Assembly (NCBI RefSeq): GCF_035917415.1
Contig: NZ_CP109073.1
Coordinates: forward strand, 5,574,001 to 5,638,000
DNA length: 64,000 nucleotides
Direction: 5' to 3'
DNA from: Streptomyces sp. NBC_01803
GTDB taxonomy: Bacteria; Actinomycetota; Actinomycetes; Streptomycetales; Streptomycetaceae
The stretch's first letter is position 1; each line of letters begins with the position of its first letter. Positions 26,573 to 37,831 of this stretch are shown one piece after another. The position numbers were made by a program, and so were the translations under genes. Below the pieces are notes generated by a model that was given only the letters and a program-made list of their open reading frames with translations, made no database searches and was not told the origin of the DNA.

Positions 26573-27046
26573 GTGAATCAGCTCGACGTCGTGGGCGTAC
26601 GGGTGGAAATGCCCAATAATCAGCCCATCGTGCTACTCCGTGAGGTCGGCGGTGATCGCTACCTCCCGATCTGGATCGGACCGGGAGAGGCGACCGCCAT
26701 CGCGTTCGCCCAGCAGGGCATGACCCCTGCCCGGCCGCTGACGCACGACCTCTTCAAGAACGTGCTGGAAGCGGTGGGGCAGGAGCTCAGCGCGGTGCGC
26801 ATCACCGACCTGCGCGACGGGGTCTTCTATGCCGAGCTCGTGTTCGCCAGCGGGGTCGAGGTCAGTGCCCGTCCGTCCGACGCCATAGCTCTCGCGCTGC
26901 GCGTCGGCACGCCGATCTACGGCAGTGACGCCGTGCTCGACGACGCGGGGATCATCATCCCCGACGAGCAGGAGGACGAGGTCGAGAGGTTCCGCGAGTT
27001 CCTCGACCAGATCTCCCCGGAGGACTTCGGCACGAGCAGCCAGTAG
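26573..27046 (+). CDS. Bifunctional nuclease family protein (DUF151)
   Basis: A 157-residue cytosolic protein covering the whole BFN/DUF151 domain: LREVGGDRYLPIWIGPGEA, RPLTHDLFKNVLEA and ARPSDAIALALRVGTPIY. Plant relatives have nuclease activity; the bacterial role is unproven. In actinobacteria the gene sits between MerR genes downstream of garA. Here it follows the FHA gene directly. The acidic tail (DEQEDEVERFREFL) is typical. Translation probably starts on a leaderless mRNA. Confidence 0.88.
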   Translation: MNQLDVVGVRVEMPNNQPIVLLREVGGDRYLPIWIGPGEATAIAFAQQGMTPARPLTHDLFKNVLEAVGQELSAVRITDLRDGVFYAELVFASGVEVSARPSDAIALALRVGTPIYGSDAVLDDAGIIIPDEQEDEVERFREFLDQISPEDFGTSSQ

Positions 27047-27190
27047 CGGCGCGTGGCGATCGTTGACGCGCCGCGTGTGGATGCCTAGCGTCGATGGGGC
27101 ATGTCTTGGGAGGAGCGCTGTGTGCGTGCTCATCGTGACATTCGGTGAGTGTCAAGGACACGGTCGGGGCATGCGGAACGGGAGGCCGGC

Positions 27191-27805
27191 GTGACAGGTA
27201 ACGGCGACAGCAGAGCGGTCGGCGGCGTCCCCGCCCTCCCCGGCGCGCCGACGTCGCCGGGCCTGCGGCCGTCTGTCGGCCCCCAGGGGCGCGGCACGCC
27301 GGGTCGGCTCGGATACCGGGGGCCCAGCGCCTGCGCGGCGGCCGGCATCACCTACCGCCAGCTCGACTACTGGGCGCGGACCGGCCTGGTGCAGCCCAGC
27401 GTCCGCCCGGCCCACGGTTCGGGCACCCAGCGCCTGTACAGCTTCCGCGACGTGCTGGTCCTGAAGATCGTCAAGCGGCTGCTGGACGCCGGGGTCTCCC
27501 TGCAGAGCATCAGGACGGCGGTCGAGGCCCTGGGCTCGGCCGACCTGGCGGAGCTCTCCGACATGACCCTGATGAGCGACGGCGCCACCGTCTACCGCTG
27601 CGACTCGCCCGAGGAGCTGGCCGAGCTGCTCCGGGGCGGGCGCGGCCTGTTCGGCATCGCGGTGGGCGCCGTGTGGGGCGATGTGGAGAGCGCCCTGTCG
27701 CGCCTGCAAGCCGAGCGGCTCGACACCGGGGAGCCGGTGCTCGTCGGCCACCCGGCCGACGAGCTGGCCCGGCGTCGACGCACCCCGGCCGACCGCATCG
27801 GCTGA
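27191..27805 (+). CDS. MerR-family transcriptional regulator (Rv1830/ResR-like)
   Basis: A 204-residue regulator. After a Gly/Pro-rich leader (about 1-40), a MerR winged helix (about 42-115) carries CAAAGITYRQLDYWARTGL and RLYSFRDVLVLKIVKRLL. The C-terminal half lacks the metal-binding Cys of classical MerR proteins and ends in a basic tail. By position after DUF151 it corresponds to mycobacterial Rv1830 (ResR), which influences growth. GTG 27191 is preferred because GGGAGG lies 5 nt upstream; GTG 27149 would add 14 residues without an RBS. The DNA polymerase IV gene follows after 54 bp. Confidence 0.82.
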   Translation: MTGNGDSRAVGGVPALPGAPTSPGLRPSVGPQGRGTPGRLGYRGPSACAAAGITYRQLDYWARTGLVQPSVRPAHGSGTQRLYSFRDVLVLKIVKRLLDAGVSLQSIRTAVEALGSADLAELSDMTLMSDGATVYRCDSPEELAELLRGGRGLFGIAVGAVWGDVESALSRLQAERLDTGEPVLVGHPADELARRRRTPADRIG

Positions 27806-27859
27806 CCGGCCCGGCCACGCCCGGCGCCGCTGTCAGACCCCTGCGGCACCATCGGACGT

Positions 27860-29305
27860 GTGAGAGGCCAGCCGACCATCCTGCACCTCGACATGGACGC
27901 CTTCTACGCCTCGGTGGAGCAGGCGGCCAAGCCGAGCCTGCGCGGGAAGCCGGTCATCGTCGGCGGCCTCGGTCCGCGCGGTGTGGTGGCCACCGCGTCC
28001 TACGAGGCCCGCCGCTTCGGCGTGCGCTCCGCGATGCCGACGGCCCAGGCCAGGCGGCTGTGTCCGAACGGCGCCTATCTCTGTCCCCGCTTCACGGTCT
28101 ACCGGGGGGTCAGCGAGATCGTGATGGGCCTGCTGGCCGAGCTTTCGCCCCTGGTGGAGCCGCTGAGCCTGGACGAGGCGTTCGTCGACCTGGCGGCCGG
28201 CGGCACCGCCGCCACCGCCGACGAGGCGCGCCGCGCCGGGGAGCGGCTGCGGGCCGGGATCCGGGAGGCGACGGGGCTGACCGGCTCGGTGGGGCTGGCG
28301 GGGTCCAAGATGCTCGCCAAGATCGCCTCCGAGCAGGCCAAGCCGGACGGTCTGCTCCTCATCGAGCCGGGCACCGAGCGGGAGCTGCTGGCGCCGATGC
28401 CGGTGCGGACGCTGCCCGGCATCGGCCCGGCCACCGCCGAGGTGCTGCGCCGGGCGGGCATCGGCACGATCGGGGAGACGGTGCGGGCCGGGGAGGCGGA
28501 GCTGCTGCGGCTGCTGGGCAAGGCGCACGGCGCCTCGGTGCACGCCATGGCGAACGGGGTGGACGATCGGCCGGTGGTGGCCGACCGGGACACCAAGTCG
28601 ATCTCCGTGGAGGACACCTTCGACGTGGACGTCACCGACCGGGCCCGGATCCGGTTCGAGGTGGCGCGGCTCGCCGACCGCTGCGTGGGGCGGCTGCGCG
28701 CGGCCGGTCGCTCCGGGCGCACGATCGTGCTGAAGGTCCGGCGGTACGACTTCTCGACCCTCACCCGCTCCGAGACGCTGCGCGGCCCGACGGACGATCC
28801 GGCCGTGGTGCGGGAGGCGGCCGAGCGGCTGCTGGAGGGCGTGGACACCACCGAGGGGGTGCGCCTGCTGGGCGTCGGCGTCAGCGCGCTGGCCTCGTTC
28901 ACCCAGGAGGACCTTTTCGCGCAGGCGTCGGAGGGCGGCGGGGACGCGGTGGCCGGGCCGGAGCCCGAGGAGGGCGGGGCGGCGGGCGCGGAGCCGGCGG
29001 CGCCCCGGCGCTGGCTGCCGGGGCTCGACGTGACGCACGAGCGGTATGGGGCGGGCTGGGTGCAGGGCAGCGGTGTCGGCCGGGTGACGGTGCGCTTCGA
29101 GCGGCCCGGGTCCGAGCCGGGCCGGGTGCGGACGTTCGCCGTGGACGATCCGGAGCTGGCGGGCGCGGAGCCGCTGCCGCTGGCGGCGGCCCGGCCGGCT
29201 CAGCCGGCCGAGCCGCCTCGGTCCGGCCCGTCGCCCGGGGAGGCGAGCCGGCCGAAGTCCGTGTCCTCGGCCCCTTCCCCGGCGCTGGGCACGTCGAGCC
29301 CGTAG
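27860..29305 (+). CDS. dinB: DNA polymerase IV (Y-family, DinB)
   Basis: A 481-residue translesion polymerase. The palm has LHLDMDAFYASVEQ and the catalytic SLDEAFVD. Helix-hairpin-helix segments (LPGIGPATAEVLRRAGI) and a little-finger domain follow, to about 350. An actinobacterial C-terminal extension (about 390-440, LDVTHERYGAGWVQ) precedes a Pro/Ser-rich tail. Metal-binding acidic residues are intact. It lies 54 bp after the MerR gene. Its last 106 bp overlap the end of the convergent PRC-barrel gene, so its disordered tail is coded opposite another protein. Confidence 0.92.
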   Translation: MRGQPTILHLDMDAFYASVEQAAKPSLRGKPVIVGGLGPRGVVATASYEARRFGVRSAMPTAQARRLCPNGAYLCPRFTVYRGVSEIVMGLLAELSPLVEPLSLDEAFVDLAAGGTAATADEARRAGERLRAGIREATGLTGSVGLAGSKMLAKIASEQAKPDGLLLIEPGTERELLAPMPVRTLPGIGPATAEVLRRAGIGTIGETVRAGEAELLRLLGKAHGASVHAMANGVDDRPVVADRDTKSISVEDTFDVDVTDRARIRFEVARLADRCVGRLRAAGRSGRTIVLKVRRYDFSTLTRSETLRGPTDDPAVVREAAERLLEGVDTTEGVRLLGVGVSALASFTQEDLFAQASEGGGDAVAGPEPEEGGAAGAEPAAPRRWLPGLDVTHERYGAGWVQGSGVGRVTVRFERPGSEPGRVRTFAVDDPELAGAEPLPLAAARPAQPAEPPRSGPSPGEASRPKSVSSAPSPALGTSSP

Positions 29306-29598
29306 TGGTGGTAGAGCCGCAGCTCCTGTTCGGGCGAGAGGTGGCGCCCCACCCCGAAGTCGGGCGCGTCTTTGATCAGCGCCCGTTCGAACGGCACCCG
29401 CAGCGCGTCGTCCACCAGTTCGCTCGGCTCCAGCGGCACGAAGGCGTCCCGGGTGAACAGGCCGGTGCGCACCGCCGCCCACTCCGGCACCCCGGTGGCG
29501 TCGTCGAGGTACACCTCGTCCACCGTGCCGATCTTGGTGCCGTTCCGGTCGAACGCCTTGCGGCCGATCAAGCTCCGGGGGTCGATGTCGGTCTGCAC
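29200..29598 (-). CDS. PRC-barrel domain protein
   Basis: A 132-residue protein. A PRC-barrel (about residues 5-80) contains LIGRKAFDRNGTKIGTVDEV and GLFTRDAFVPLEPSEL. A helical segment (LSPEQELRLYHHYGL) and a disordered acidic tail follow. PRC-barrels occur in ribosome maturation and photosynthetic proteins; this short form is common in Streptomyces with unknown function, perhaps stress-related. GTG 29598 has GGAGGA just upstream on its strand. The tail overlaps dinB by 106 bp on the opposite strand. Confidence 0.82.
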   Translation of the reverse strand: MQTDIDPRSLIGRKAFDRNGTKIGTVDEVYLDDATGVPEWAAVRTGLFTRDAFVPLEPSELVDDALRVPFERALIKDAPDFGVGRHLSPEQELRLYHHYGLDVPSAGEGAEDTDFGRLASPGDGPDRGGSAG

Positions 29599-29741
29599 GG
29601 GTCCTCCAACTGATCGCCACTCGTCCGTAAAAAGTCCTCTATGGCATACGTAAGAGCACAATCCGCCCGATGGCCAGTCGAGTGGCTCCCCCGAACCGTG
29701 CGAAGCGGGCGCTGGTAGGCTCGAACACGGTTGACGACCTC

Positions 29742-29951
29742 GTGCGGGAGAGTCCTGGTGTCATCCGACGCCGGGCGCCGAAGGAGCAAATCCTCCCCGG
29801 AATCTCTCAGGCCCCCGTACCGCGCGAGCGAAGCCACTCTGGAAAGCAGGACGGCCCGCGGATCCGCACGTCGCGACCGCCCTCACCGACGGTGCAAGCC
29901 GTGCCGCGCGAGTGACACGGTGAAGCTCTCAGGTCGACATGACAGAGGGGG
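29742..29951 (+). promoter_or_regulatory. Tandem glycine riboswitch upstream of gcvP
   Basis: Two glycine aptamers lie back to back. Aptamer 1 runs from CGGGAGAGTCC through GCGCCGAAGGAGCAA and AATCTCTCAGG to CTCTGGAAAGCAGG (about 29743-29853). Aptamer 2 runs from the linker through CCGACGGTGCAAGCCG and GTGAAGCTCTCAGG to ATGACAGAGGGGG (about 29885-29951). These conserved blocks match the gcvT-type riboswitch, which turns on glycine-cleavage genes when glycine is abundant. It ends 63 nt before the gcvP start, leaving room for an expression platform. Confidence 0.93.
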
Positions 29952-29983
29952 AGGCCCGCCAGGCATCGACGCCTGGCACCCCC
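29947..29983 (+). promoter_or_regulatory. Putative expression-platform hairpin of the glycine riboswitch
   Basis: GCCAGGC (29958-29964) pairs with GCCTGGC (29971-29977) around a 6-nt loop. GGGGG at 29947-29951 could extend pairing with CCCCC at 29979-29983. The same G run is part of the second aptamer's closing segment, so aptamer folding and the longer hairpin compete. The hairpin lies 18 nt upstream of the GGAGGAG ribosome site. Confidence 0.5.
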
Positions 29984-30014
29984 GCAGGTCGCCGCGACCA
30001 GGAGGAGCCTCCGC

Positions 30015-32912
<2,898 letters not shown>

Positions 32913-32930
32913 GACGGCGGCGTCGCGGGA

Positions 32931-32954
32931 CCGGGGCGCGCCGGCGCGCCCCGG
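32931..32954. terminator. 24-bp perfect palindrome between gcvP and a convergent gene
   Basis: CCGGGGCGCGCC followed directly by its exact reverse complement forms a fully symmetrical GC palindrome. It lies 19 bp after the gcvP stop and 22 bp before the stop of the opposite-strand gene, consistent with a bidirectional terminator. Confidence 0.7.
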
Positions 32955-32975
32955 CCCCGGACTTCGTGCCGTGAG

Positions 32976-33566
32976 TCAGCTCACCAGACCGACCGCCGCC
33001 TGCGGCGGGGCCGCCGGAGCCAGCCGGCCGGCCAGCAGCGGGAGCAGGACGTCGGTCCGCACCGCCCGCTCGGCGGCGATGCCGGGCGGCGCGGGCGCCA
33101 GCGGCATCAGGAGATCCTGGGGCTGCGGGCTGCCCTCGGTCGGCTCGGCGCCGGGGTCCGTGTGCAGCCACAGGGTCAGCATGTACAGCTCGGGCACGGA
33201 GAGCAGCCGCGGCTGGTACGCCGCCGGCAGTGAGCCCGCCAGGTGCAGGGCCCGCTCGGTCGACGGGATGTAGGGGCCCTCGCAGAAGTGCGAGAACGCC
33301 CAGCCGTCCGCCGTGAGCATGGTCTCGGCCGCGCCGACGGGCCGGCCGTCCCGTGCCAGTAAAAAGCGCCAGCCGGTCAGGCGGGCGCCGGGTACGTCGG
33401 TCGTGCCGTGTACCGGCGCCAGCCGGTGCACGGGGAGGGGCAGGACGAGGTGCAGGTCTCCGCGGTCGATCCGCAGCGGGCCGGGTGCCCGCGCGGTCGA
33501 CGAGTTGAGAGCCGTGCGGACGCTGCGCTCGGCGGCAGCGGGAGCCGGGGGTATGTGCAGGGGCAT
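32976..33566 (-). CDS. Conserved hypothetical protein
   Basis: A 196-residue soluble protein without signal peptide or membrane helices. The middle (about 60-130, including FLLARDGRPVGAAETMLT and FSHFCEGPYIPSTERAL) looks alpha/beta. The C-terminus is Ala/Pro-rich and helical. I do not recognise a family; proteins of this look are widespread in Streptomyces next to gcvP. GAGAGGCGA precedes the ATG. Convergent with gcvP. Confidence 0.65.
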   Translation of the reverse strand: MPLHIPPAPAAAERSVRTALNSSTARAPGPLRIDRGDLHLVLPLPVHRLAPVHGTTDVPGARLTGWRFLLARDGRPVGAAETMLTADGWAFSHFCEGPYIPSTERALHLAGSLPAAYQPRLLSVPELYMLTLWLHTDPGAEPTEGSPQPQDLLMPLAPAPPGIAAERAVRTDVLLPLLAGRLAPAAPPQAAVGLVS

Positions 33567-33866
33567 GATGGGTCGCCTCTCGCTTCGGAGTAGGTCGCCT
33601 CTTGTTGGGGAGACACGCCGTGGCGGAGTTTATCCGAGAGATGTTCTCTCCAGGTTTCACGTAGCCGACCGGGAAGGTTTCGGCAAGGGGGGATTCACGT
33701 CCCTGGGCCATACGCGGGCCATGAACTATCCCGTCGGAATATGCCTCCTACCGGACCGGTCGCCGGCCCGCCCGTGTTACCGCGCGCGGCGTGGGAAGGA
33801 TGGCGTGGGACGGATCGTGTACGGCACACCGTTCCACCGTTCCGCCGCGCCCGCGAGAGGAGCCCC
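33567..33866. other. 300-bp divergent intergenic region
   Basis: No gene is seen. It lies between the divergent genes at 32976-33566 and 33867. A small perfect inverted repeat, GAGAGA-TGT-TCTCTC, is at 33636-33650, and GGTCGCCTCT occurs twice near 33571-33601. The stretch is less GC-rich than its neighbours, consistent with promoters for both genes. No clear -35/-10 pair was assigned. Confidence 0.4.
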
Positions 33867-35348
33867 ATGGGGGAGAAGGTTGTCGCCGACCGGTTCGACC
33901 TGGCCGCCCGGCAGCGGTTCCGCGCCAGGGTCAACGACTGCCTCGACGGGCTGCGGACGCTGCTGCGCGAGAGCCGCTTCGAGGGGCCGCGCGACCGGCT
34001 CGGCGTCGAGGTGGAGCTGTGCCTGGCGGATTTCGGCGGCGCTCCCCGAATGGTGAACGACGACGTCCTCGCGCGAATGGCCACCAGGGATTTCCAGGCC
34101 GAGCTGGGCCAATTCACCATCGAGCTGAATATGGCGCCGCGACCGCTCGTCGGCCGGGTTTTCGACGACTTGGCCGAAGAGCTGCGCATCGCCATCGGCT
34201 ATGCCGACCGAATGGCCGGGGAATTCGGCGCGCGGGTGGTGATGACCGGGGTGCTGCCGACCATCACCGCGGAGGAGATGGTGCCCGCCTCGTTGTCCCC
34301 CGGAGACCGGTACACCCTCCTCAACGACCAGATCATGGCCGCGCGCGGGGAGTCCATCCGCCTGGACATCACCGGTGCGGAGACCCTCAGCGGGTCGTTC
34401 GACTCGATCGCCCCCGAGGCGGCCTGCACCTCCGTCCAGTTCCATCTCCAGGTCACACCCGAGCGGTTCGGGGCGGTGTGGAACGCCGCGCAGGCCGCCA
34501 CGGCGGCGCAGGTGGCCGTTGGCGCCAACGCGCCGTTCGTCTTCGGCCACGAGCTGTGGCACGAGTCGCGGGTCCCGTTCTTCCTCCAGGCGACCGACAG
34601 CCGCCCGCCCGAGATGGCCGCACAGGGCGTGCGCCCGCGCGCCTGGTTCGGCGAGCGGTGGATCGACTCGGTCACCGACCTGTTCGAGGAGAACCTCCGG
34701 TTCTTCCCGGCGCTGCTGCCGCTGATCGCCGAGGAGGACCCGGCGGAGGTCCTGGCCGCCGGCGGGGTGCCGAGCTTCACGGAGCTGGCGCTGCACAACG
34801 GCACGGTCTACCGCTGGAACCGCCCGGTCTACGGGGTGGCCGACGGGGTGCCGCACCTGCGGGTGGAGAACCGGGTGCTGTCCACCGGCCCTACCATCAC
34901 CGACACCGTCGCCAACGCGGCCTTCTTCTACGGCCTGGTGCGGGGCCTCGCCGACCGGCCGGGCCCGGTGTGGGAGCGACTGCCGTTCGCCACCGCCGAG
35001 CGGAACTTCATGGCGGCCTGCCGCCATGGGATCGGGGCCCGCTTCGGCTGGCCGGGCGAGGACGGCGAGGTGCCCGCCGCCCGGCTGATCCGCGACCGGC
35101 TGCTGCCGGTGGCCGCCGCGGGCCTCGACGCCTTCGGCGTGGCGGGCGCGGACCGCGACCGGTACCTGTCCGTCATCGAGGGACGGTGCCGGCGCGGGAT
35201 CACCGGCGCGGGCTGGCAGACTCGGATCTACCACCAAGCGGTGGCGAACGGAGCGGACCGGGCGACCGCCCTGCGGGAGCTCGTCCGGCGGTACTGCGAC
35301 CTGGCGCGGACGGATGCTCCCGTGCACGAATGGCCGACCGGCCCCTAG
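33867..35348 (+). CDS. Glutamate-cysteine ligase family (GCS2) protein
   Basis: A 493-residue ATP-dependent carboxylate-amine ligase. GVEVELCLADFG is the ATP/metal-binding start of the GCS2 fold. ELGQFTIELNMAP and VQFHLQVTP carry further conserved acidic residues. FNDxxRPxxW-type features are replaced by longer loops seen in actinobacterial members. The substrate pair cannot be fixed: gamma-glutamylcysteine formation is the family activity, but Streptomyces uses mycothiol, and some members serve ergothioneine or other pathways. GAGAGGA precedes ATG 33867. The CPBP protease gene follows on the same strand. Confidence 0.8.
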   Translation: MGEKVVADRFDLAARQRFRARVNDCLDGLRTLLRESRFEGPRDRLGVEVELCLADFGGAPRMVNDDVLARMATRDFQAELGQFTIELNMAPRPLVGRVFDDLAEELRIAIGYADRMAGEFGARVVMTGVLPTITAEEMVPASLSPGDRYTLLNDQIMAARGESIRLDITGAETLSGSFDSIAPEAACTSVQFHLQVTPERFGAVWNAAQAATAAQVAVGANAPFVFGHELWHESRVPFFLQATDSRPPEMAAQGVRPRAWFGERWIDSVTDLFEENLRFFPALLPLIAEEDPAEVLAAGGVPSFTELALHNGTVYRWNRPVYGVADGVPHLRVENRVLSTGPTITDTVANAAFFYGLVRGLADRPGPVWERLPFATAERNFMAACRHGIGARFGWPGEDGEVPAARLIRDRLLPVAAAGLDAFGVAGADRDRYLSVIEGRCRRGITGAGWQTRIYHQAVANGADRATALRELVRRYCDLARTDAPVHEWPTGP

Positions 35349-35423
35349 GCTCCGGCTGACGGGCCGGGACCGGCGCGGCGTGGCACGGGCGGGTGCGGCC
35401 GGACGCCGGGGACGGGAGGCGGA

Positions 35424-36254
35424 GTGCGGCTGAGGCCGGAGCGGACGACGGACCCCTCGGAGGGCGGGGAGCCGGCGGGGCCCCGCCGGGTGCTGCGCCA
35501 GGAGCTGCTGCTGGTCCTCGCGCTGTCGCTGGGCGCCAGCGCGGTGGGCGCGCTGATCAGCTTCACCGGCGTCCTCACCCGTCCCGGCGGGCTGAGCGAC
35601 CAGGCCGCCACGCTCAACGCCTCCCACGCCCCCGGCCGCCCCTGGCTCGACCTGGCCTGGCAGCTCTTCGGCATCACCACCCAGCTGGTGCCCGTGCTGC
35701 TCGTGGCGCACCTGCTGCTGCGCGAGGGCGGTGCGGGCGCGGCGCTCGGCGGTCCCGGGCCGCGCGCCATCGGCTTCGACACGCGCCGGCCGCGCTCCGA
35801 CCTGGCCTTTGGCGCGGCCGTGGCGGCCGGCATCGGCGGCACGGGTCTGCTGTTCTACCTCGGCGCTCACGCGACCGGGGCCAACCTCACGGTGGTGCCC
35901 GAGTCGCTCCCCGACGTGTGGTGGAAGATCCCCGTGCTGATCGCCTCGGCGGTGCAGAACGCCGTTGTGGAGGAGGTCATCGTCGTCGGCTATCTGCTGC
36001 GGCGGCTGGCCCAGCTGGGGTGGACTCCGGGCCGGGCCCTGGCCGCCAGTGCGGTGCTGCGCGGGTCCTACCACCTGTATCAGGGCGTCGGCGGCTTCCT
36101 CGGGAACGTGGCGATGGGCGTGGTCTTCGTCTGGCTGTACCGGCGGTGGGGGCGGGTGATGCCGCTGGTCGTCGCGCACGCGCTGATCGACGTCGTGGCG
36201 TTCGTCGGCTACGCGCTGCTGGCCGGGCGGGTCGACTGGCTCCCCACCGCCTGA
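35424..36254 (+). CDS. CPBP-family intramembrane metalloprotease
   Basis: A 276-residue membrane protein with about seven hydrophobic helices. CPBP/Rce1 motifs are present: the catalytic pair in NAVVEEVIVVGYLLRRL (about residues 182-198), SYHLYQG (about 213-219) and HALIDVVAF (about 251-259). Family members cleave within or next to membrane segments, or process prenylated or bacteriocin-type substrates; the substrate here is unknown. The GTG start follows GGAGGCGG. Convergent with the lipoprotein gene, 18 bp away. Confidence 0.85.
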   Translation: MRLRPERTTDPSEGGEPAGPRRVLRQELLLVLALSLGASAVGALISFTGVLTRPGGLSDQAATLNASHAPGRPWLDLAWQLFGITTQLVPVLLVAHLLLREGGAGAALGGPGPRAIGFDTRRPRSDLAFGAAVAAGIGGTGLLFYLGAHATGANLTVVPESLPDVWWKIPVLIASAVQNAVVEEVIVVGYLLRRLAQLGWTPGRALAASAVLRGSYHLYQGVGGFLGNVAMGVVFVWLYRRWGRVMPLVVAHALIDVVAFVGYALLAGRVDWLPTA

Positions 36255-36272
36255 CGCTCGGGGCGCCGTCCG

Positions 36273-36983
36273 TCAGCGCGGGCCCTCCCCGGCGGCGAGC
36301 GGCTGGGTCTCGATCCGCCCGGCGCCGCAGACCTCGCCGAGGTCCCAGGCGGCGGTGGTCGCGCTGTACTCGTCCGGGGGAATCACGCCCAGCGACGCCG
36401 GGGACGGACCGCAGTCCCCGTCGGCCGGATCCTCCGAGCCGGGCACGGCGCTCCAGTGGAGCCGCGCCCACGCGGTGCCGCCGGGCAGGATCGTCAGCCG
36501 GTCGGGGGTCGCCGAACGGTCGCGGACGGTGGTGGTGGGGATCTCGTCGCCGTCGTCCGAGGTGAGCTGGAGGCCGGGCCAGCCCTGGGTGCGGCAGGCG
36601 ACGTCCGAGGAGTTGGTCAGGACGAGGGCCGCGTACCGGTTGCCCGCGCCCGGTTCGAGCGCTCTGACCGTGGCGGTCAGCGCCTCGGGGACGCACCAGG
36701 GCGGGCCCGGCTCGTCGGACTGCTCCGACTGCTCCGACTGCTCCGACTGCCCGGACTGTTCGGGCGGGTCGGTGGCGGTCCGGCCGGTGTCCGCGTCGTC
36801 GGCGGTGGACGGGGTCTCGGACTGGTTTCCCTCGGTCCCGTCGGCGGAGCCGGCGTCGTCGGTCACGGGGGACCGGTCGGCCCGGTCGTCGGCGGCGGTG
36901 GGGTCGTCGGAGTCGGCGCAGCCCGCCACGGCGAGCGCGAGGAGCGCGGCGCAGGCGGCGGAACGCAGGGGGTGGGATGCCAT
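36273..36983 (-). CDS. Secreted lipoprotein with DUF4232 domain
   Basis: A 236-residue protein. A lipoprotein signal ends in ALLALAVAGC, with the lipidated Cys at about residue 22. A long Ser/Asp/Thr-rich linker follows and includes tandem Ser-Glu-Gln repeats coded by CTCCGACTG units near 36719-36750. A DUF4232 domain (about 95-225, VLTNSSDVACRTQGWPGLQL) ends the protein. It would be anchored outside the membrane; the function is unknown. GGAGG lies upstream of the ATG. It is in the same direction as the flavin-binding protein gene at 37091. Confidence 0.85.
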   Translation of the reverse strand: MASHPLRSAACAALLALAVAGCADSDDPTAADDRADRSPVTDDAGSADGTEGNQSETPSTADDADTGRTATDPPEQSGQSEQSEQSEQSDEPGPPWCVPEALTATVRALEPGAGNRYAALVLTNSSDVACRTQGWPGLQLTSDDGDEIPTTTVRDRSATPDRLTILPGGTAWARLHWSAVPGSEDPADGDCGPSPASLGVIPPDEYSATTAAWDLGEVCGAGRIETQPLAAGEGPR

Positions 36984-37090
36984 CTCGGTCCTCCGGTGGG
37001 GGAGTTCGGCTGGGACGGAGGAATGCTGTGGGGTTGGACGTGCCCGCCCCCGGTCGGGTTCCCCTCCCGCCGCCTCCGCACGCCTGGCGC

Positions 37091-37768
37091 TCAGCTCCGC
37101 GCGTACGCCGTGAGATAGCCGGGGGCGGGAGCGCGTTCGTCGTCGGCGGGGACGGGGGCGCCGTGGGCCGTGGTCACGGGCAGGACGCCGCTCCAGTGCG
37201 GGAGCGCGGAGTCCTCGGGCACGCCGTTCGGGCCCCCGGCGCGGACCTTGGCCGAGACCTCCGCGAGATCGAGGACGAGGACGGCGGTCGCGGCGAGCTC
37301 CCGGGCGTTGGCGGGGCGGCAGTCGGCGGCCCGGCCGGGCACGACGCCGTCCACCAGCGCGTCCAGCGCGCGGTCCTTCTCGGCCGCGTCGGTCACCGGA
37401 CGGGCCGTGCCGTGGACGACCACCGAGCGGTAGTTGATCGAGTGGTGGAACGCGGACCGGGCCAGCACCAGGCCGTCCACATGGGTGACGGCCAGGGCGA
37501 CCGGCAGTCCGGGCTCCGGGTCGGGGGCGGCGGCGGTGCGCAGCGGCCGGGAGCCGGTCGAGCCGTGCACGTAAAGCCGCTCGCCGTCGCGGGCGTAGAG
37601 AGTCGGCAGGACCGCGGGGGCGCCGTCGCGGACGAAGGAGAGATGGCACAGATAGCCGGCGTCGAGGATCGCGTGCACCAGCTCCCGGTCGTAGGAGACC
37701 CGCTCCCGGGACCTGCTGGGGGTGGTGCGCGGGGTGGGCGGGTACGGGGCGGCGCCGGTCGGCGGCAT
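37091..37768 (-). CDS. Pyridoxamine 5'-phosphate oxidase-family (split-barrel flavin) protein
   Basis: A 225-residue cytosolic protein. After a short Pro/Arg leader, the FMN-binding split barrel covers about residues 25-165: ILDAGYLCHLSFVRDGAPAV, LYVHGSTGSRPLR and SINYRSVVVHGTARPV. It resembles NimA-like and Streptomyces PNPOx-fold proteins, probably binding FMN or F420. GAGGAG precedes the ATG. It is transcribed away from a MocR/PdxR-like regulator with only 63 bp between them, so it is a likely target of that regulator. Confidence 0.82.
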   Translation of the reverse strand: MPPTGAAPYPPTPRTTPSRSRERVSYDRELVHAILDAGYLCHLSFVRDGAPAVLPTLYARDGERLYVHGSTGSRPLRTAAAPDPEPGLPVALAVTHVDGLVLARSAFHHSINYRSVVVHGTARPVTDAAEKDRALDALVDGVVPGRAADCRPANARELAATAVLVLDLAEVSAKVRAGGPNGVPEDSALPHWSGVLPVTTAHGAPVPADDERAPAPGYLTAYARS

Positions 37769-37831
37769 GGGAGTCTCCTCGTGCTCGGCGGACCTCGGGT
37801 CGCGCTTGCGCGACCTTCGTACTAGTGCAAG

